Source: Neoarius graeffei (taxonomy: Eukaryota; Chordata; Actinopteri; Siluriformes; Ariidae). From it: a stretch of 64,000 nt of DNA. Each line of letters opens with the position of its first letter. The first letter of the stretch is position 1. Positions 21,800 through 33,792 of this stretch are shown here, piece after piece. The notes under the pieces are model-generated. The model was not told the origin of the DNA. It saw nothing but the letters and a program-made list of their open reading frames with translations, and ran no database searches. The stretch is from assembly GCF_027579695.1 (NCBI RefSeq), contig NC_083587.1, positions 51,763,021 through 51,827,020 on the forward strand, read 5' to 3'. A program made the position numbers and the translations under genes.

Positions 21800-22960
21800 T
21801 CAGGATTCCGTTCTTTGAAGTTTGAATTTGAATTCCGTTCTGTTTTTGTTTAAATTGTCCAGCATGAAAAACTTCATCATAGCTCTGCCCCTTTTTACAG
21901 TCAATGTCTTACAGTAACTGTACGTAACCGTACTGTGTTTATGTTCATAACCACATCACACAATGTGCCGAGGCTTTAAGATATGAGCGGCTCAGCCCCA
22001 AGAGGCCTCGCTCAAATCTTTTTTGCGGTCAAAATTGACACTCAATTTTTTCCAAGCTCTCGAAATCAAAACGCCCTCGAATATTTTCACATTTGTGTCT
22101 TGGTGCTTTAATCATGACCAACACATCGGAGTGAATCTCAGGATTCGCTGATTTATAAGAACAACAGTGTGGATTCATGGAGTGAAGTGGAGTTTTGGGT
22201 TTGTCCCCTCCCCATGCTGGTTTTTGTCACAGTGATGTTACGGCAGGAATTGAAAATTGTTTATTTTGGAAAATAAATTGAAATAAATGTGCTGTTTTCT
22301 TGTTTTTAGTGCAATACAAGTCAAAGGTTATTTACAATAATCATTTTCTAAAACTCTTCAAATTTTCCGCATACTTTTGGCCACACACACACACAGAACT
22401 AATATTTCAAATGTAACTTTTTCATGGTTGAATCCCAGCACAGAAAAGATCATTTCAAAACCCAAAGCAAGCACTCCTTTGCAAATGCTATTTCCAAGCG
22501 ACAAATCTAACCTGCTCACTTAATTTGGTTACTTTTGAAAAAGTAAATTAGAAGAAATTTCATACAAGGGCCGAATGAAATCTCCTTTTAAGCCTCACAT
22601 GCAGCAAATTGTTTCAATATTTCAAAGAAATCGCAGCTTCTTAAAGTAAAATGAACATTAACAAAGGTTTTGGAAAGACAAATCAATTATACTTGATTAA
22701 AAGAATGAAAAACGATGTATTCATGGTGAACTCTTTTTTTTTTTGAGGAAGGTTTGTTGTCTCACTTTGGCTATTCTCTAGCAGAGATAGGATTCGAGCT
22801 TGTGACTTGGACTCGAGTCACACTTCAGTCCCACATGCAGTGACTTGAGACTTGACTTTAGATTCGTCCTCAAAAGACTCGAGACTTGGGACTTGTGAAC
22901 AATCTTTATTCGTCTTCATCTATTTCATATTTCACAGATGAAGACTATTGTTTATGGTGA
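21800..22960. other. Gene-free stretch left of element C
   Basis: AT-rich DNA. Around 21970-22020 a GAGGCCTCGCTC motif recalls the hairpin loop sequence at 9990-10030, perhaps a degraded relative. I see no coding potential. Confidence 0.4.
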
Positions 22961-24721
22961 TGTAGCCCTGTGGGATTTTGGGGTCACTGATTTGTTTTTC
23001 CCATCTCATCTCATCTCATCTCATTATCTCTAGCCGCTTTATCCTGTTCTACAGGGTCGCAGGCAAGCTGGAGCCTATCCCAGCTGACTACGGGCGAAAG
23101 GCGGGGTACACCCTGGACATGTCGCCAGGTCATCACAGGGCTGACACAAAGACACAGAGAACCATTCACACTCACATTCACACCTACGGTCAATTTAGAG
23201 TCACCAGTTAACCTAACCTGCATGTCTTTGGACTGTGGGGGAAACCGGAGCACCCGGAGGAAACCCACGCGGACACGGGGAGAACAAGCAAACTCCGCAC
23301 AGAAAGGCCCTCGCCGGCCACGGGGCTCGAACCCAGGACCTTCTTGCTGTGAGGCGACAGCGCTAACCACTACACCACCGTGCGGCCGATTTTTTTTTTT
23401 TTTTTTATTTTGTTTACTTGATGCATGTTTAAAATGTAAATATCAATGTGTTGATGCTTTGAAAATAAGGTTTGTATGTAAAAATAATTAAGTTTGTTAA
23501 GAATCCTTATCTGGTATGTTGGCCAATGGGAGAGCAGGGTCGGGGGTCGAGAGGAACAGGAAGTGGGGAGATCCGCGAGGAGGGGAGAGATGGGAAAAAA
23601 AAGCAGAAAAGTGATGCAGCGCTATGAGTAACTTAAAAAGTTGGTAAAACGCTCCAGTTGAGTGTTAAAGTGCTAAGTCTTAGTTTAACGAACAGACAGT
23701 GAGTCATATGTATTGTGTGTGAACATAGCAGGTTTACAAGCGGAGTTCTTTGAAGAAAAGTTTACCGCGAGTGTTTATAGACTGAACGGAGCTCGTGGAA
23801 TTTAAGGTGGACTGGAAAGCAAGTAGCCTGCTTGTCTCTAATTCAAGGACCAGACCAGCTAATCCTGACCAGAGGGAGGACATCCTTCGACTGGGACACC
23901 GACGTCCAATTCCCCTCGCCAGCACTGCGAGGCTATCGAGAGCAGACGACGACAAGTCATCTACAGTCGTGAGTTTTGTTTCATGCGCCACGGCGTGAAG
24001 TGGCCATTGTGTTAAAGGTCTCCCCGTTCCCAAGCCACGTTACAGGCCTGCATCGCTACTTTGACTCACATTTAGGTTTGGCCTGGGTACCCTTTTTGTT
24101 TTATTCTGGAATATATTTAGTTTAAGGTAAACTGCCGGCTTTAGCAGAAGGTTTATGGGGGATGTGTTATGTTTGATACTGTTACTGAATGTGGTTGAGT
24201 GTAACTACACCTGAGAGTGAACTGAACTGTATTGAACAGAATTTACGTGACTCTATCCAACAACTCTTTGATTTAAAACATATTTCATTTCCTTACCTGT
24301 ATAAATATACATATATCCACAATCTACTTTAAGTAAATAGTTTAAATTCATGTTTGGTGAATGTGTATTCTATTTAGTTTATTCATACATGGGTTTTACT
24401 GTTTAGAAATATTAAAGGGTAAGTAGAGCAGGGTCATTTAAAAACTCATTCTAGGTAATAATTCAAGTACAGATGTAAAGATACACAGACACATATAACA
24501 TAGGCTTAAAAGACATGGTTCCACTTTTACAGTGATAGTTATTCCCACAATGCTATTATACTAGTTAAATTACTGTGGTTAGTATCTTTGAGTAAGTTAA
24601 CAGTTCCATTCAACAAAATTACTCCACTTAGTGCATTATTTAACTATAGAGAGAGATCTCTCAACCCATGGATTCGGGGAGCGCACTCACTAAAATAGCA
24701 GGACAGCTAGGGTGCGCTACA
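22961..24721 (+). repeat. 5' LTR of element C (SINE-interrupted)
   Basis: It matches the 3' LTR from TGTAGCCCTG to GGGTGCGCTACA. A SINE occupies 23003-23388. It retains the uninterrupted site GAGTCATATGTATTG that the Tc1 element occupies in the 3' LTR. Confidence 0.93.
23003..23388 (-). mobile_element. tRNA-derived SINE inside the 5' LTR of element C
   Basis: Near full-length SINE with GATGAG tail at the left and tRNA-like head at the right. The 3' LTR reads straight through the same point (TTGTTTATTTTATTTTG), so this SINE arrived after element C. Confidence 0.88.
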
Positions 24722-24726
24722 TAAAA

Positions 24727-24744
24727 TGGGGGCTCGTCCTGGAT
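24727..24744 (+). other. Primer binding site, tRNA-Pro type
   Basis: TGGGGGCTCGTCCTGGAT starts five bases after the LTR. It equals the tRNA-Pro primer site known from many retroelements except for one base (T for G at position 14). Confidence 0.8.
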
Positions 24745-24866
24745 GGTAGTTGATTAGTGCAATTAAGTGATTAAATAGTAATAACAAGTTAGAATATTTT
24801 CTTGAGCCCCAAATTAGTCTGTTGCGTTAATGACCCCCTATTAGAGATAATAAAGCCGAAGTAAAC

Positions 24867-26370
24867 ATGGATCATACAAATAGCCACACAGACTTAGTTA
24901 ATGAGCTCAAAGAATGGTGTCATGGAGAAGGACTTGACGAAGCACAGTCTCTCATCGTGCTGGTTCCTGAAGGGACTGAGATTGCCCAAATTGAAGAAAC
25001 GATGGAGACAATCAAAGTGTTAGGCCGGGTTCGTGTCAGAGGATGGACATATAGCAACAAGCATCGCTGTGTAGCGGCTCGCTGTGAGCACAAAGGAAAA
25101 GTAGATGCTAGTGAAATTCCCACTGAAGTCCTTCCTGTTGGTGGAACAGAGCCGTGGACAATTGTTACAGCCTCTTCAGGTGTCGGAGCAGGATCTGGAG
25201 ATCCAAGTCCGTCTGACAACCCACCTTCTTACAGTTCAGCTGAGTCTCTGATCCGTGTCATTGGTGATCTGTTGACCAAGATGGAAAGACCGTCTGGAGA
25301 AAACAGTAGCTACCGAAGGCTACGGGTGTTTTCGGGAACTTTGCCGACCCCTGTTGGTGAAGAAGTGCTCGAGAACTGGCTGGAGCATGCACGACTGATG
25401 GTAGAAGAGAGTGAGTGTTCTGCTAAGGAGAAACGACGTCGTATAATGGAGAGTCTTAAAGGTCCTGCTTTAGCTGTGGTGAAGGCTGTTCGGGCTGCTC
25501 GTACGGAGGTCAGTCCTGCTGAATGTCTGGACGCCATTGAGAGTGCGTTTGGGTCTGCTGAGACCGGCGAGGACCTTTTACTTTGCTTTTCGGTTGTTAC
25601 AGCAGCAGCCAAAGGAAAAGTTGTCTGACTTCCTCCGACGCCTAGAGATGTCGTTGATCAAAGTAGTTCATCGTGGAGGTCTGCCACCTGACCGGGGGGA
25701 CTGTGCTCGCGTTGAGCAGCTTCTTAGAGGTGCCGTTCACTCTGATATGATGATGGTTCAGCTTAAGCTGCGGGAAAGCAAGGACAATCCTCCATCTTTC
25801 TTGGAACTGTTGACTGAGATTCGTAATGAAGAAGAATATGAATCTTCTAGACTGAAGCTGAATGCATCTGTTTGGCGACTAACAACAGACTCTGATGTGT
25901 CTGGTGGCCAGATGGAGATTCAGAACTTGAGAACCGAAATCAAAGAACTGAAGTCTATGTTTGCTGCCATGACCCTTCCATCAAGCCCTGTTGTTACGGA
26001 CCGCAAAGAACTCACAGCGTCAACAAAGACGTCCGCTGCAGACCCTGGGGTCAATGCTGAAGTAGTTGAATTAAGAAAACAAGTAACAGAGTTACAAAGT
26101 CAGGTAGCAGCTCAGCAGTCTAAAGAGAGAGATTCCCCTGCTGCAGTTTTGCGGGTGGAGTCAACCAAACCATTTCGCCGTGAAAACAGAAAGGCTCCAT
26201 CTAGTGACTCCGAGGGTAATTTCTGTTATCGCTGTGGCGAAGATGGCCATTTCTCTGCTAAATGTCAGAACCCAGAGAATCAAACTAAAGTCATTCAGAA
26301 ATTGATACGCTCGCTGCACAAAGCAAAACAGAGCGAGCTAGCTGCTCAAATCAGAAATACTAACAACACA
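24867..26370 (+). pseudogene. Gag of element C, PNMA-like, one frameshift
   Basis: The ATG is at 24867. Residues about 1-100 resemble the N-terminal RRM-like part of PNMA proteins (LKEWCHGEGLDEAQSLIVLV, KVLGRVRVRGW). From about 145 the capsid follows the PNMA pattern: RLRVFSGTLPTPVGEEVLE, EKRRRIMESLKGPALAVVKA, LDAIESAFGSAETGEDL. An extra T in the run at 25576-25579 shifts the frame. The capsid continues in the +1 frame with FRLLQQQPKEKLSDFLRRLE, then a coiled coil and a CCHC knuckle (CYRCGEDGHFSAKC, from 26224). Gag then runs on in the same frame into protease, so no gag-pol frameshift or stop is used. PNMA genes are thought to derive from gypsy gag. Confidence 0.85.
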
Positions 26371-29181
26371 GAGGGCCATTGTAAGAAAAGTGAAGTAGTC
26401 ACATTACGACAAAACATTCCAAAAGGGTTAATTGGCCCTTCTTCAGTTGTCCCGTTGAAGATTAATGGCCAACAGTGTAACGCTCTTCTAGATAGTGGCT
26501 CACAAGTCACAATTATCTTTGATTCCTGGTACAAACGCTACCTTCATGATGTTCCTATCCAGCCAGTGTCTGGGTTGGCCATATGGGGACTGAGTGACAC
26601 CAGTTACCCTTACTTAGGATATGTGGTAGTGGATATGGAATTCCCCGAGAAGGTGACGGGCACGAAAGATACCCTTTCCGTCCTAGCACTGATATGTCCA
26701 AGTCCTCAAAGTCCTGAGCAGACCCCAGTTATCTTGGGCACCAATGCAAATCTGTTCCAGAGGTTGGCAAGATTGTGCAAAGAGACCAGTGGAGTGGACA
26801 TTTCTCAAACCCTGGGCATTAAAGTGATGGAAGCTGCATTGAATACCGACCATTCAGCCACTGAGGGAGAAGAGGATGAAGTGGGGTGTGTGAGATGGAT
26901 GGGTCCAGGCTCCCTGAATGTCCCTCCTGGTGGTGAATGTACAGCTGTCGGTGAGGTAGAGTTGAAGAAGCCACTGAGTACAGACATGTTGATGGTTGAG
27001 GCATCTCCCACCATCCCATTGCCATCCGGGGTCCTGCTGCAACCTATGATGGTGTCCAGTACAGCGGTGGAGGACAACCACTTAACTGTGTTGATCCAGA
27101 ATACATCACAGAGGAAGACAGTCATTCCAGTTGGGGCAGTATTAGGTCAGCTGTGTCATGCATATCCGGTGGTGCCATCTCCGAGCACAGAGATTGTTCC
27201 TGCACGGTTAGACCCCCAGTTAATCCATTTTGGAGACTCGCCCATTCCACCCCAGTGGAAGGAACGACTGCGGAGGAAGTTGTGTGAGAGAGCTGGTGTA
27301 TTCTCCTTGCATGAGTGGGACGTCGGCCTGGCCAAAGATGTGAAGCATCATATCAGGTTATCAGATCCAAGACCCTTCAGAGAACGCTCAAGACGCCTGG
27401 CTCCTGCTGATATTGATGACGTTCGAAAGCATTTGCAAGAGTTATTGAAGGCTGGTATCATTAGGGAGACACGTAGTCCGTATGCATCCCCAATTGTGAT
27501 TGCTAGAAAGAAAAATGGGCGTATTCGGATGTGCATTGACTATAGGACCCTTAACCGCCGTACAGTCCCAGACCAGTACACAACTCCCCGCATAGACGAT
27601 GCATTAGATTGGTTGTCGGGAAGCCAGTGGTTCTCCGTGTTAGACTTGCGAAGTGGATATTATCAGATTAAAATGGCGGATGAAGACAAAGAGAAGACTG
27701 CCTTCATTTGTCCCCTTGGATTTTATCAATTTGAAAGGATGCCTCAAGGCATAACTGGAGCACCAGCGACATTCCAAAGACTTATGGAGAAGGCTGTAGG
27801 GGATATGAACCTGCTGCAGGTCCTAGTCTACCCAGACGATTTGATAGTCTTTGGACGTTCCTTAGAAGAACATGAAGAGCGTCTCATGCGGGTATTAGAC
27901 AGGCTGGAAGAGGTAGGGCTGAAACTGTCCCTGGACAAATGTCAGTTTTGCCAGCCAAAAGTAAAGTATGTCGTCCACATCGTGTCTGCCAATGGTGTTG
28001 CCACTGACCCTGAAAAGATAGAGGCCGTGGCAAAGTGGCCAAAGCCCACAGATCTCAAGTCCTTACGATCTTTCTTGGGGTTCTGTGGTTATTATCGAAG
28101 ATTCATAGCCAATTACTCCTCAATCGTTAGGCCCCTGACAGAGTTGACAAAGGGCTACTTGCCCACACAACGTGGTAAGCGAAAGGCCATAGACAAGAGC
28201 AAGACCTACTTTAAAGAATCCGAGCCCTTCAATGAAAGATGGGACCAGTCCTGTGATCAGGCTTTCAAACGCATTATTCGGTGCCTGATTAATGCCCCTG
28301 TGCTGGCCTTTGCTGATGCAAGCAAGCCCTACGTCCTTCACACTGACGCTAGTTTTAAAGGCATTGGTGCAGTACTCTATCAGGAACACCCTGAAGGACT
28401 AAGACCAGTGGCCTTTGCCAGTAGGAAGTTGAGCTTGTCTGGACAGCGCTATGCTGCACATCAGTTAGAGTTCCTGGCCCTGAAATGGGCAATCGTGGAT
28501 AAGTTCCACGACTATCTCTATGGGGTCAAGTTCACAGTACGCACTGATAATAACCCGTTGACGTATGTACTCACCACTGCCAAGCTCAATGCAACGGATC
28601 ATCGCTGGCTTGCAGCGCTTGCCTCTTATGACTTTGATGTACAGTACAGGCCTGGCAAAGCCAACATAGATGCTGACCTGTTGTCCCGCAACATAGCAGA
28701 TGTGGCAGGGCCTGGGGTGTGGGACAGCCTGTCTCAGAAGGTGGTGAAATCCATTTGTCAGCAGGTCAAAACGTCAGTGATAGCTGATACCAGATATGTT
28801 GACCCATTATGCGCTCCACCAGCCTGTATCCCTGATGCATATGCCTTCCCATCGCAGTTGCAGCTGGGTTCGCTGGAGCGACTGTCCAAAGTTGATCTGA
28901 TAACTGCCCAGAGGAGAGATGCTATAATGGGACCGGTGGTGGAAGCATTGAAGCAGGGAGTGTGGCCTAGTAATCAAGAGTTGGACCCTGATGTGCGGTT
29001 GATGAAGAGGGAAGCTAGCAGACTGGTGATGCAAAATGGACTTCTGTTCTGGGTAAGCAAGAAAGCAGGAGAGGAGACACCTCAGCTATTATTGCCTGCC
29101 AAATTCAGAGGACAGGTTTTGCACTCTCTCTACATGATGCTATGGGCCACTTGGGTGTGGAAAGAGTCACTGAGCTATTGA
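26371..29181 (+). pseudogene. Protease, reverse transcriptase and RNase H of element C
   Basis: This is one open frame continuing from gag. The aspartic protease motif ALLDSGSQVTII has its aspartate codon at 26491. The reverse transcriptase has RMCIDYRTLNRRT, LDLRSGYYQIKM and an active site reading YPDD (27829-27840) where YLDD or YVDD is usual. YVVHIVS replaces the normal Leu-Gly-His segment. RNase H follows (HTDASFKGIGAVLYQ, LEFLALKWAI, TDNNPLTYVL). The frame ends at 29181, a few codons into integrase, after a one-base loss near 29130. The two odd residues plus the shifts suggest an inactive copy. Confidence 0.88.
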
Positions 29182-30703
29182 GAGCAAGGTTCTACTGGCC
29201 GAAGATGGTTCGGGATGTAGAGGAATATGTAAAGAATTGTGGATTGTGTGTGACCTGTAAAACACCTTGCAAGCGGGCTGCCCCCTTACACCACATTGTC
29301 AGCAGTGGTCCTATGGACTTAGTATGCATTGACTTCTTGTCAATGGAGCCAGATTCCAGAGGCATAAGCAATGTACTTATCGTGACTGATCACTTCACCC
29401 GATACGCTCAAGCCTTCCCATCTAGGAATCAGAAAGCCTTGACAGTAGCGAGGATCCTGGCGGAGAAGTATTTTGTTCATTATGGCTTGCCTGCAAGAAT
29501 TCATTCCGACCAGGGAAGGGACTTTGAGTCAAGATTGATAAAAAAGCTTCTTACAACCCTGGGTGTCAGAAAGTCTAGAACGACTCCGTATCATCCCCAG
29601 GGGGATCCCCAGCCGGAACGCTTCAACCGTACGCTGCTCTCAATGCTATCTACATTAGGCCAGGAAAAGAAGAGAACATGGAGTCAGGATTTGGCTTCAT
29701 TGGTGCATGCGTACAACAGCACACAAAGCGATGCTCCAGGGTTCTCTCCATATTACTTGATGTTCGGCAGAGAGGCACGACTCCCAGTAGACCTGTGCTT
29801 TGGAGCATCTAGTGATGGGAGTGAAGAGAGAACCCACTACCAGTATGTAAGGAAATTGAAGCGTGATCTGCAAAGGGCTTACCAAATGGCGAGTCAAGCA
29901 GCTGAGAAGACTTACCTGCGCAACAAGAGAGCCTACGATCAGAAGGTCAATTTTCAGAACATCCAAGAGGGAGACCGTGTTCTATTGAGGAATTTAGGAC
30001 TCAAAGGGAAACACAAGCTTGAGAGCAAATGGAGCTCCATACCTCATGTGGTGGTGAGAAAGTTGCCAAACTTACCTGTCTAATAAGACCTGAAGGGGGG
30101 CAGGGCAGCATAAGGACCATCCATCGTGATCACCTCTTACCTATTGGGCAGTCTGTGAGGATGCTAGGTGGGGAGGGAGGCGATGAAGGCCCTGTGCGAC
30201 CCAGAACCCGTTCAGCCCGAACCAGGAACAGACAACCGACACAAAGAGAAGAGGTTTCAGAGATGACAGATTCCTCGCTAGATATGGAGTATGAGCTACC
30301 TCACAGACCTTACCAGAAATACCTGGAACACCTGTTGGCTGAAAGGAACAAAGAAACGGATATCTCTGAAAGAGAGTCTGTGCACTCGGAGCATGACTAT
30401 GTTGGAGACTCAAGACCTGAGTGCCCTGGTGCGGAGTCCGAATCTGAGCATGCAGATGAAGAAAGCCTGGCTGAAACCAATACTGACCCATCAGGCTCTG
30501 AGATGGAACAAAATGCTTGCCAAACCCCTGTTAGCAGCCCAAAAGCCAGACTGAGCTCTAAACCAGAAACAGAAATGGTACTTAGAACAAGAGAGAAAAG
30601 ACAAGTAAGACCAGTGCTTAGACTTACTTATGACGAACCTGGTAAGGCTAGTGAACAACCACTAACTATTGTTCATAGAGGCATTATCATCAAATTAGAA
30701 TAA
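29142..30703 (+). pseudogene. Integrase and acidic tail of element C
   Basis: HHCC finger (GHLGVERVTELLRARFYWPK, CGLCVTCK), then a core with CIDFLSME, HSDQGRDFES and PERFNRTLLS carrying the three catalytic residues. The C-terminal module reads IQEGDRVLLRNLGLKGKHKL. A one-base shift near 30078 moves the frame, which resumes with LIRPEGGQGSIRTIHRDHLL. The tail of about 190 residues is acidic and Ser/Glu-rich and ends VLRLTYDEPGK ... IVHRGIIIK at 30703. The tail has no membrane segment, so it is not an envelope protein. Confidence 0.85.
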
Positions 30704-30807
30704 AAATAGTTCATTCAGAACTCATGGATAGAGAATTAAAGTTCAGGTACTGAAAATATTTAATGCTGTTTAGTGTTCAGTGTCTAATGAGGACATTTAG
30801 ACATTTA

Positions 30808-30819
30808 GAAAGAGGAGGA
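30808..30819 (+). other. Polypurine tract of element C
   Basis: GAAAGAGGAGGA directly precedes the 3' LTR and would prime plus-strand synthesis. Confidence 0.8.
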
Positions 30820-31163
30820 TGTAGCCCTGTGGGATTTTGGGGTCATTGATTTGTTTATTTTATTTTGTTTACTTGATGCATGTTTAAAATGTAAATATCA
30901 ATGTGTTGATGCTTTGAAAATAAGGTTTGTATGTAAAAATAATTAAGTTTGTTAAGAATCCTTATCTGGTATGTTGGCCAATGGGAGAGCAGGGTCGGGG
31001 GTCGAGAGGAACAGGAAGTGGGGAGATCCGCGAGGAGGGGAGAGATGGAAAAAAAAAGCAGAAAAGTGATGCAGCGATATGAGTAACTTAAAAAGTTGGT
31101 AAAACGCTCCAGTTGAGTGTTAAAGTGCTAAGACTTAGTTTAACGAACAGACAGTGAGTCATA

Positions 31164-32768
31164 CAGTGGGGCAAAAAAGTATTTAGTCAGTCACCAATTG
31201 TGCAAGTTCTCCCACTTAAAAAGATGAGAGAGGCCTGTAATTTTCATCATAGGTACACTTCAACTATGAGAGACAAAATGAGAAAAAAAATCCAGAAAAT
31301 CACATTGTCTGATTTTTAAAGAATTTATTTGCAAATTATGGTGGAAAATAAGTATTTGGTCAATAACAAAAGTTCATCTCAGTACTTTGTTATATACCCT
31401 TTGTTGGCAATGACAGAGGTCAAACGTTTTCTGTAAGTCTTTACAAGGTTTTCACACACTGTTGCTGGTATTTTGGCACATTCCTCCATGCAGATCTCCT
31501 CTAGAGCAGTGATGTTTTGGGGCTGTCGCTGGGCAACACGGACTTTCAACTCCCTCCAAAGATTTTCTATGGGGTTGAGATCTGGAGACTGGCTAGGCCA
31601 CTCCAGAACCTTGAAATGCTTCTTATGAAGCCACTCCTTCGTTGCCCGGGCAGTGTGTTTGGGATCATTGTCATGCTGAAAGACCCAGCCACGTTTCATC
31701 TTCAATGCCCTTGCTGATGGAAGGAGGTTTTCGCTCAAAATCTCACGATACATGGCCCCATTCATTCTTTCCTTTACACGGATCAGTCGTCCTGGTCCCT
31801 TTGCAGAAAAACAGTCCCAAAGCATGATGTTTCCACCCCCATGCTTCACAGTAGGTATGGTGTTCTTTGGATGCAACTCAGCATTCTTTCTCCTCCAAAC
31901 ACGACAAGTTGAGTTTTTACCAAAAAGTTCTATTTTGGTTTCATCTGACCATATGACATTCTCCCAATCCTCTTCTGGATCATCCAAATGCTCTCTAGCA
32001 AACTTCAGACGGGCCTGGACATGTACTGGCTTAAGCAGGGGGACATGTCTGGTACTGCAGGATTTGAGTCCCTGGTGGCGTAGTGTGTTACTGATGGTAG
32101 CCTTTGTTACTTTGGTCCCAGCTCTCTGCAGGTCATTCACTAGGTCCCCCCGTGTGGTTCTGGGATTTTTGCTCACCGTTCTTGTGATCATTTTGACCCC
32201 AAGGCGTGAGATCTTGTGTGGAGCCCCAGATTGAGGGAGATTATCAGTGGTCTTGTATGTCTTCCATTTTCTAATAATTGCTCCCACAGTTGATTTCTTC
32301 ACACCAAGCTGCTTACCTATTGCAGATTCAGTCTTCCCAGCCTGGTGCAGGTCTACAATTTTGTTTCTGGTGTCCTTTGACAGCTCTTTGGTCTTGGCCA
32401 TAGTGGAGTTTGGAGTGTGACTGTTTGAGGTTGTGGACAGGTGTCTTTTATACTGATAACGAGTTCAAACAGGTGCCATTAATACAGGTAACGAGTGGAG
32501 GACAGAGGAGCCTCTTAAAGAAGTTGTTACAGGTCTGTGAGAGCCAGAAATCTTGCTTGTTTTGTAGGTGACCAAATACTTATTTTAACTAGGAATTTAC
32601 CAATTGATTCATTAAAAATCCTACAATGTGATTTCCTGGATTCTTTCCCCCCATTCTGTGTCTCATAGTTGAAGTGTACCTATGATGAAAATTACAGGCC
32701 TCTCTCATCTTTTTAAGTGGAAGAACTTGCACAATTGATGGCTGACTAAATATTTTTTTGCCCCACTG
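31164..32768 (-). mobile_element. Complete Tc1 transposon with long IR/DR ends
   Basis: Inverted repeats of about 205 bp start CAGTGGGGCAAAAAAGTATT on the left and are mirrored at the right with few mismatches. Each repeat holds an outer AAGTATTTAGTCA and an inner AAGTATTTGGTCA motif, the IR/DR arrangement with two transposase-binding sites per end. TA flanks both ends. The empty site is preserved in the 5' LTR at about 23707. One intact transposase gene lies inside on the minus strand. Confidence 0.95.
31379..32401 (-). CDS. Tc1-family transposase, intact (340 aa)
   Basis: Uninterrupted 340-residue frame, the standard length for vertebrate Tc1 transposases. It has a paired-type DNA-binding region with two helix-turn-helix units (residues about 1-110), a GAPHKIS hinge resembling the GRPR-like motif, and a DD34E catalytic core. 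The catalytic residues are Asp153 in [10 protein letters not shown], Asp244 in [10 protein letters not shown] and Glu279 in [11 protein letters not shown], the same numbering as Sleeping Beauty-type enzymes. One oddity is Asp196 in IMLWDCFSA, where Gly is usual next to the glycine-rich box. The protein would cut and paste its own element at TA sites. With intact terminal repeats, the element could be active or only recently silenced. Confidence 0.93.
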   Translation of the reverse strand: MAKTKELSKDTRNKIVDLHQAGKTESAIGKQLGVKKSTVGAIIRKWKTYKTTDNLPQSGAPHKISRLGVKMITRTVSKNPRTTRGDLVNDLQRAGTKVTKATISNTLRHQGLKSCSTRHVPLLKPVHVQARLKFAREHLDDPEEDWENVIWSDETKIELFGKNSTCRVWRRKNAELHPKNTIPTVKHGGGNIMLWDCFSAKGPGRLIRVKERMNGAMYREILSENLLPSARALKMKRGWVFQHDNDPKHTARATKEWLHKKHFKVLEWPSQSPDLNPIENLWRELKVRVAQRQPQNITALEEICMEECAKIPATVCENLVKTYRKRLTSVIANKGYITKY

Positions 32769-33792
32769 TATGTATTGTGTGTGAACATAGCAGGTTTACA
32801 AGTGGAGTTCTTTGAAGAAAAGTTTACCGCGAGTACCGCAAGTGTTTATAGACTGAACGGAGCTCGTGGAATTTAAGGTGGACTGGAAAGCAAGTAGCCT
32901 GCTTGGCTCTAATTCAAGGACCAGACCAGCTAATCCTGACCAGAGGGAGGACATCCTTCGACTGGGACACCGACGTCCAATTCCCCTCGCCAGCACTGCG
33001 AGGCTATCGAGAGCAGACGACGACAAGTCATCTACAGTCGTGAGTTTTGTTTCATGCGCCACGGCGTGAAGTGGCCATTGTGTTAAAGGTCTCCCCGTTC
33101 CCAAGCCACGTTACAGGCCTGCATCGCTACTTTGACTCACATTTAGGTTTGGCCTGGGTACCCTTTTTGTTTTATTCTGGAATATATTTAGTTTAAGGTA
33201 AACTGCCGGCTTTAGCAGAAGGTTTATGGGGGATGTGTTATGTTTGATACTGTTACTGAATGTGGTTGAGTGTAACTACACCTGAGAGTGAACTGAACTG
33301 TATTGAACAGAATTTACGTGACTCTATCCAACAACTCTTTGATTTAAAACATATTTCATTTCCTTACCTGTATAAATATACATATATCCACAATCTACTT
33401 TAAGTAAATAGTTTAAATTCATGTTTGGTGAATGTGTATTCTATTTAGTTTATTCATACATGGGTTTTACTGTTTAGAAATATTAAAGGGTAAGTAGAGC
33501 AGGGTCATTTAAAAACTCATTCTAGGTAATAATTCAAGTACACATGTAAAGATACACAGACACATATAACATAGGCTTAAAAGACATGGTTCCACTTTTA
33601 CAGTGATAGTTATTCCCACAATGCTATTATACTAGTTAAATTACTGTGGTTAGTATCTTTGAGTAAGTTAACAGTTCCATTCAACAAAATTACTCCACTT
33701 AGTGCATTATTTAACTATAGAGAGAGATCTCTCAACCCATGGATTCGGGGAGCGCACTCAATAAAATAGCAGGACAGCTAGGGTGCGCTACA

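Larger units (their letters stand above)
22961..33792 (+). mobile_element. Gypsy element C with PNMA-like Gag
   Basis: LTR retrotransposon: 5' LTR (22961-24721), tRNA-Pro-type primer site, gag, protease, reverse transcriptase, RNase H, integrase, polypurine tract and 3' LTR (30820-33792). The LTRs begin TGTAGCCC and end GCGCTACA. Without the SINE and the Tc1 element they are each about 1.37 kb and differ at roughly ten positions, so insertion was fairly recent. Three single-base frameshifts break the coding region. There is no env and no chromodomain. Flanking bases (GTGA left, GTTA right) match at three of four positions, so the target duplication is uncertain. Its presence in copy 2 cannot be judged because the window ends first. 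Confidence 0.92.
30820..33792 (+). repeat. 3' LTR of element C (Tc1-interrupted)
   Basis: Matches the 5' LTR apart from about ten substitutions and a short extra ACCGCAAGTG-type repeat near 32836. A Tc1 element sits at 31164-32768 with the host TA duplicated. Confidence 0.93.

Noticed and set aside
25537-25640. Programmed +1 gag-pol frameshift in element C
   Set aside because: The shift is in the middle of the capsid, not at the gag/pol border; a one-base insertion in a T run is simpler.
30084-30703. Envelope gene at the end of element C
   Set aside because: Acidic, hydrophilic tail without signal peptide, cleavage site or membrane segment, continuous with integrase.
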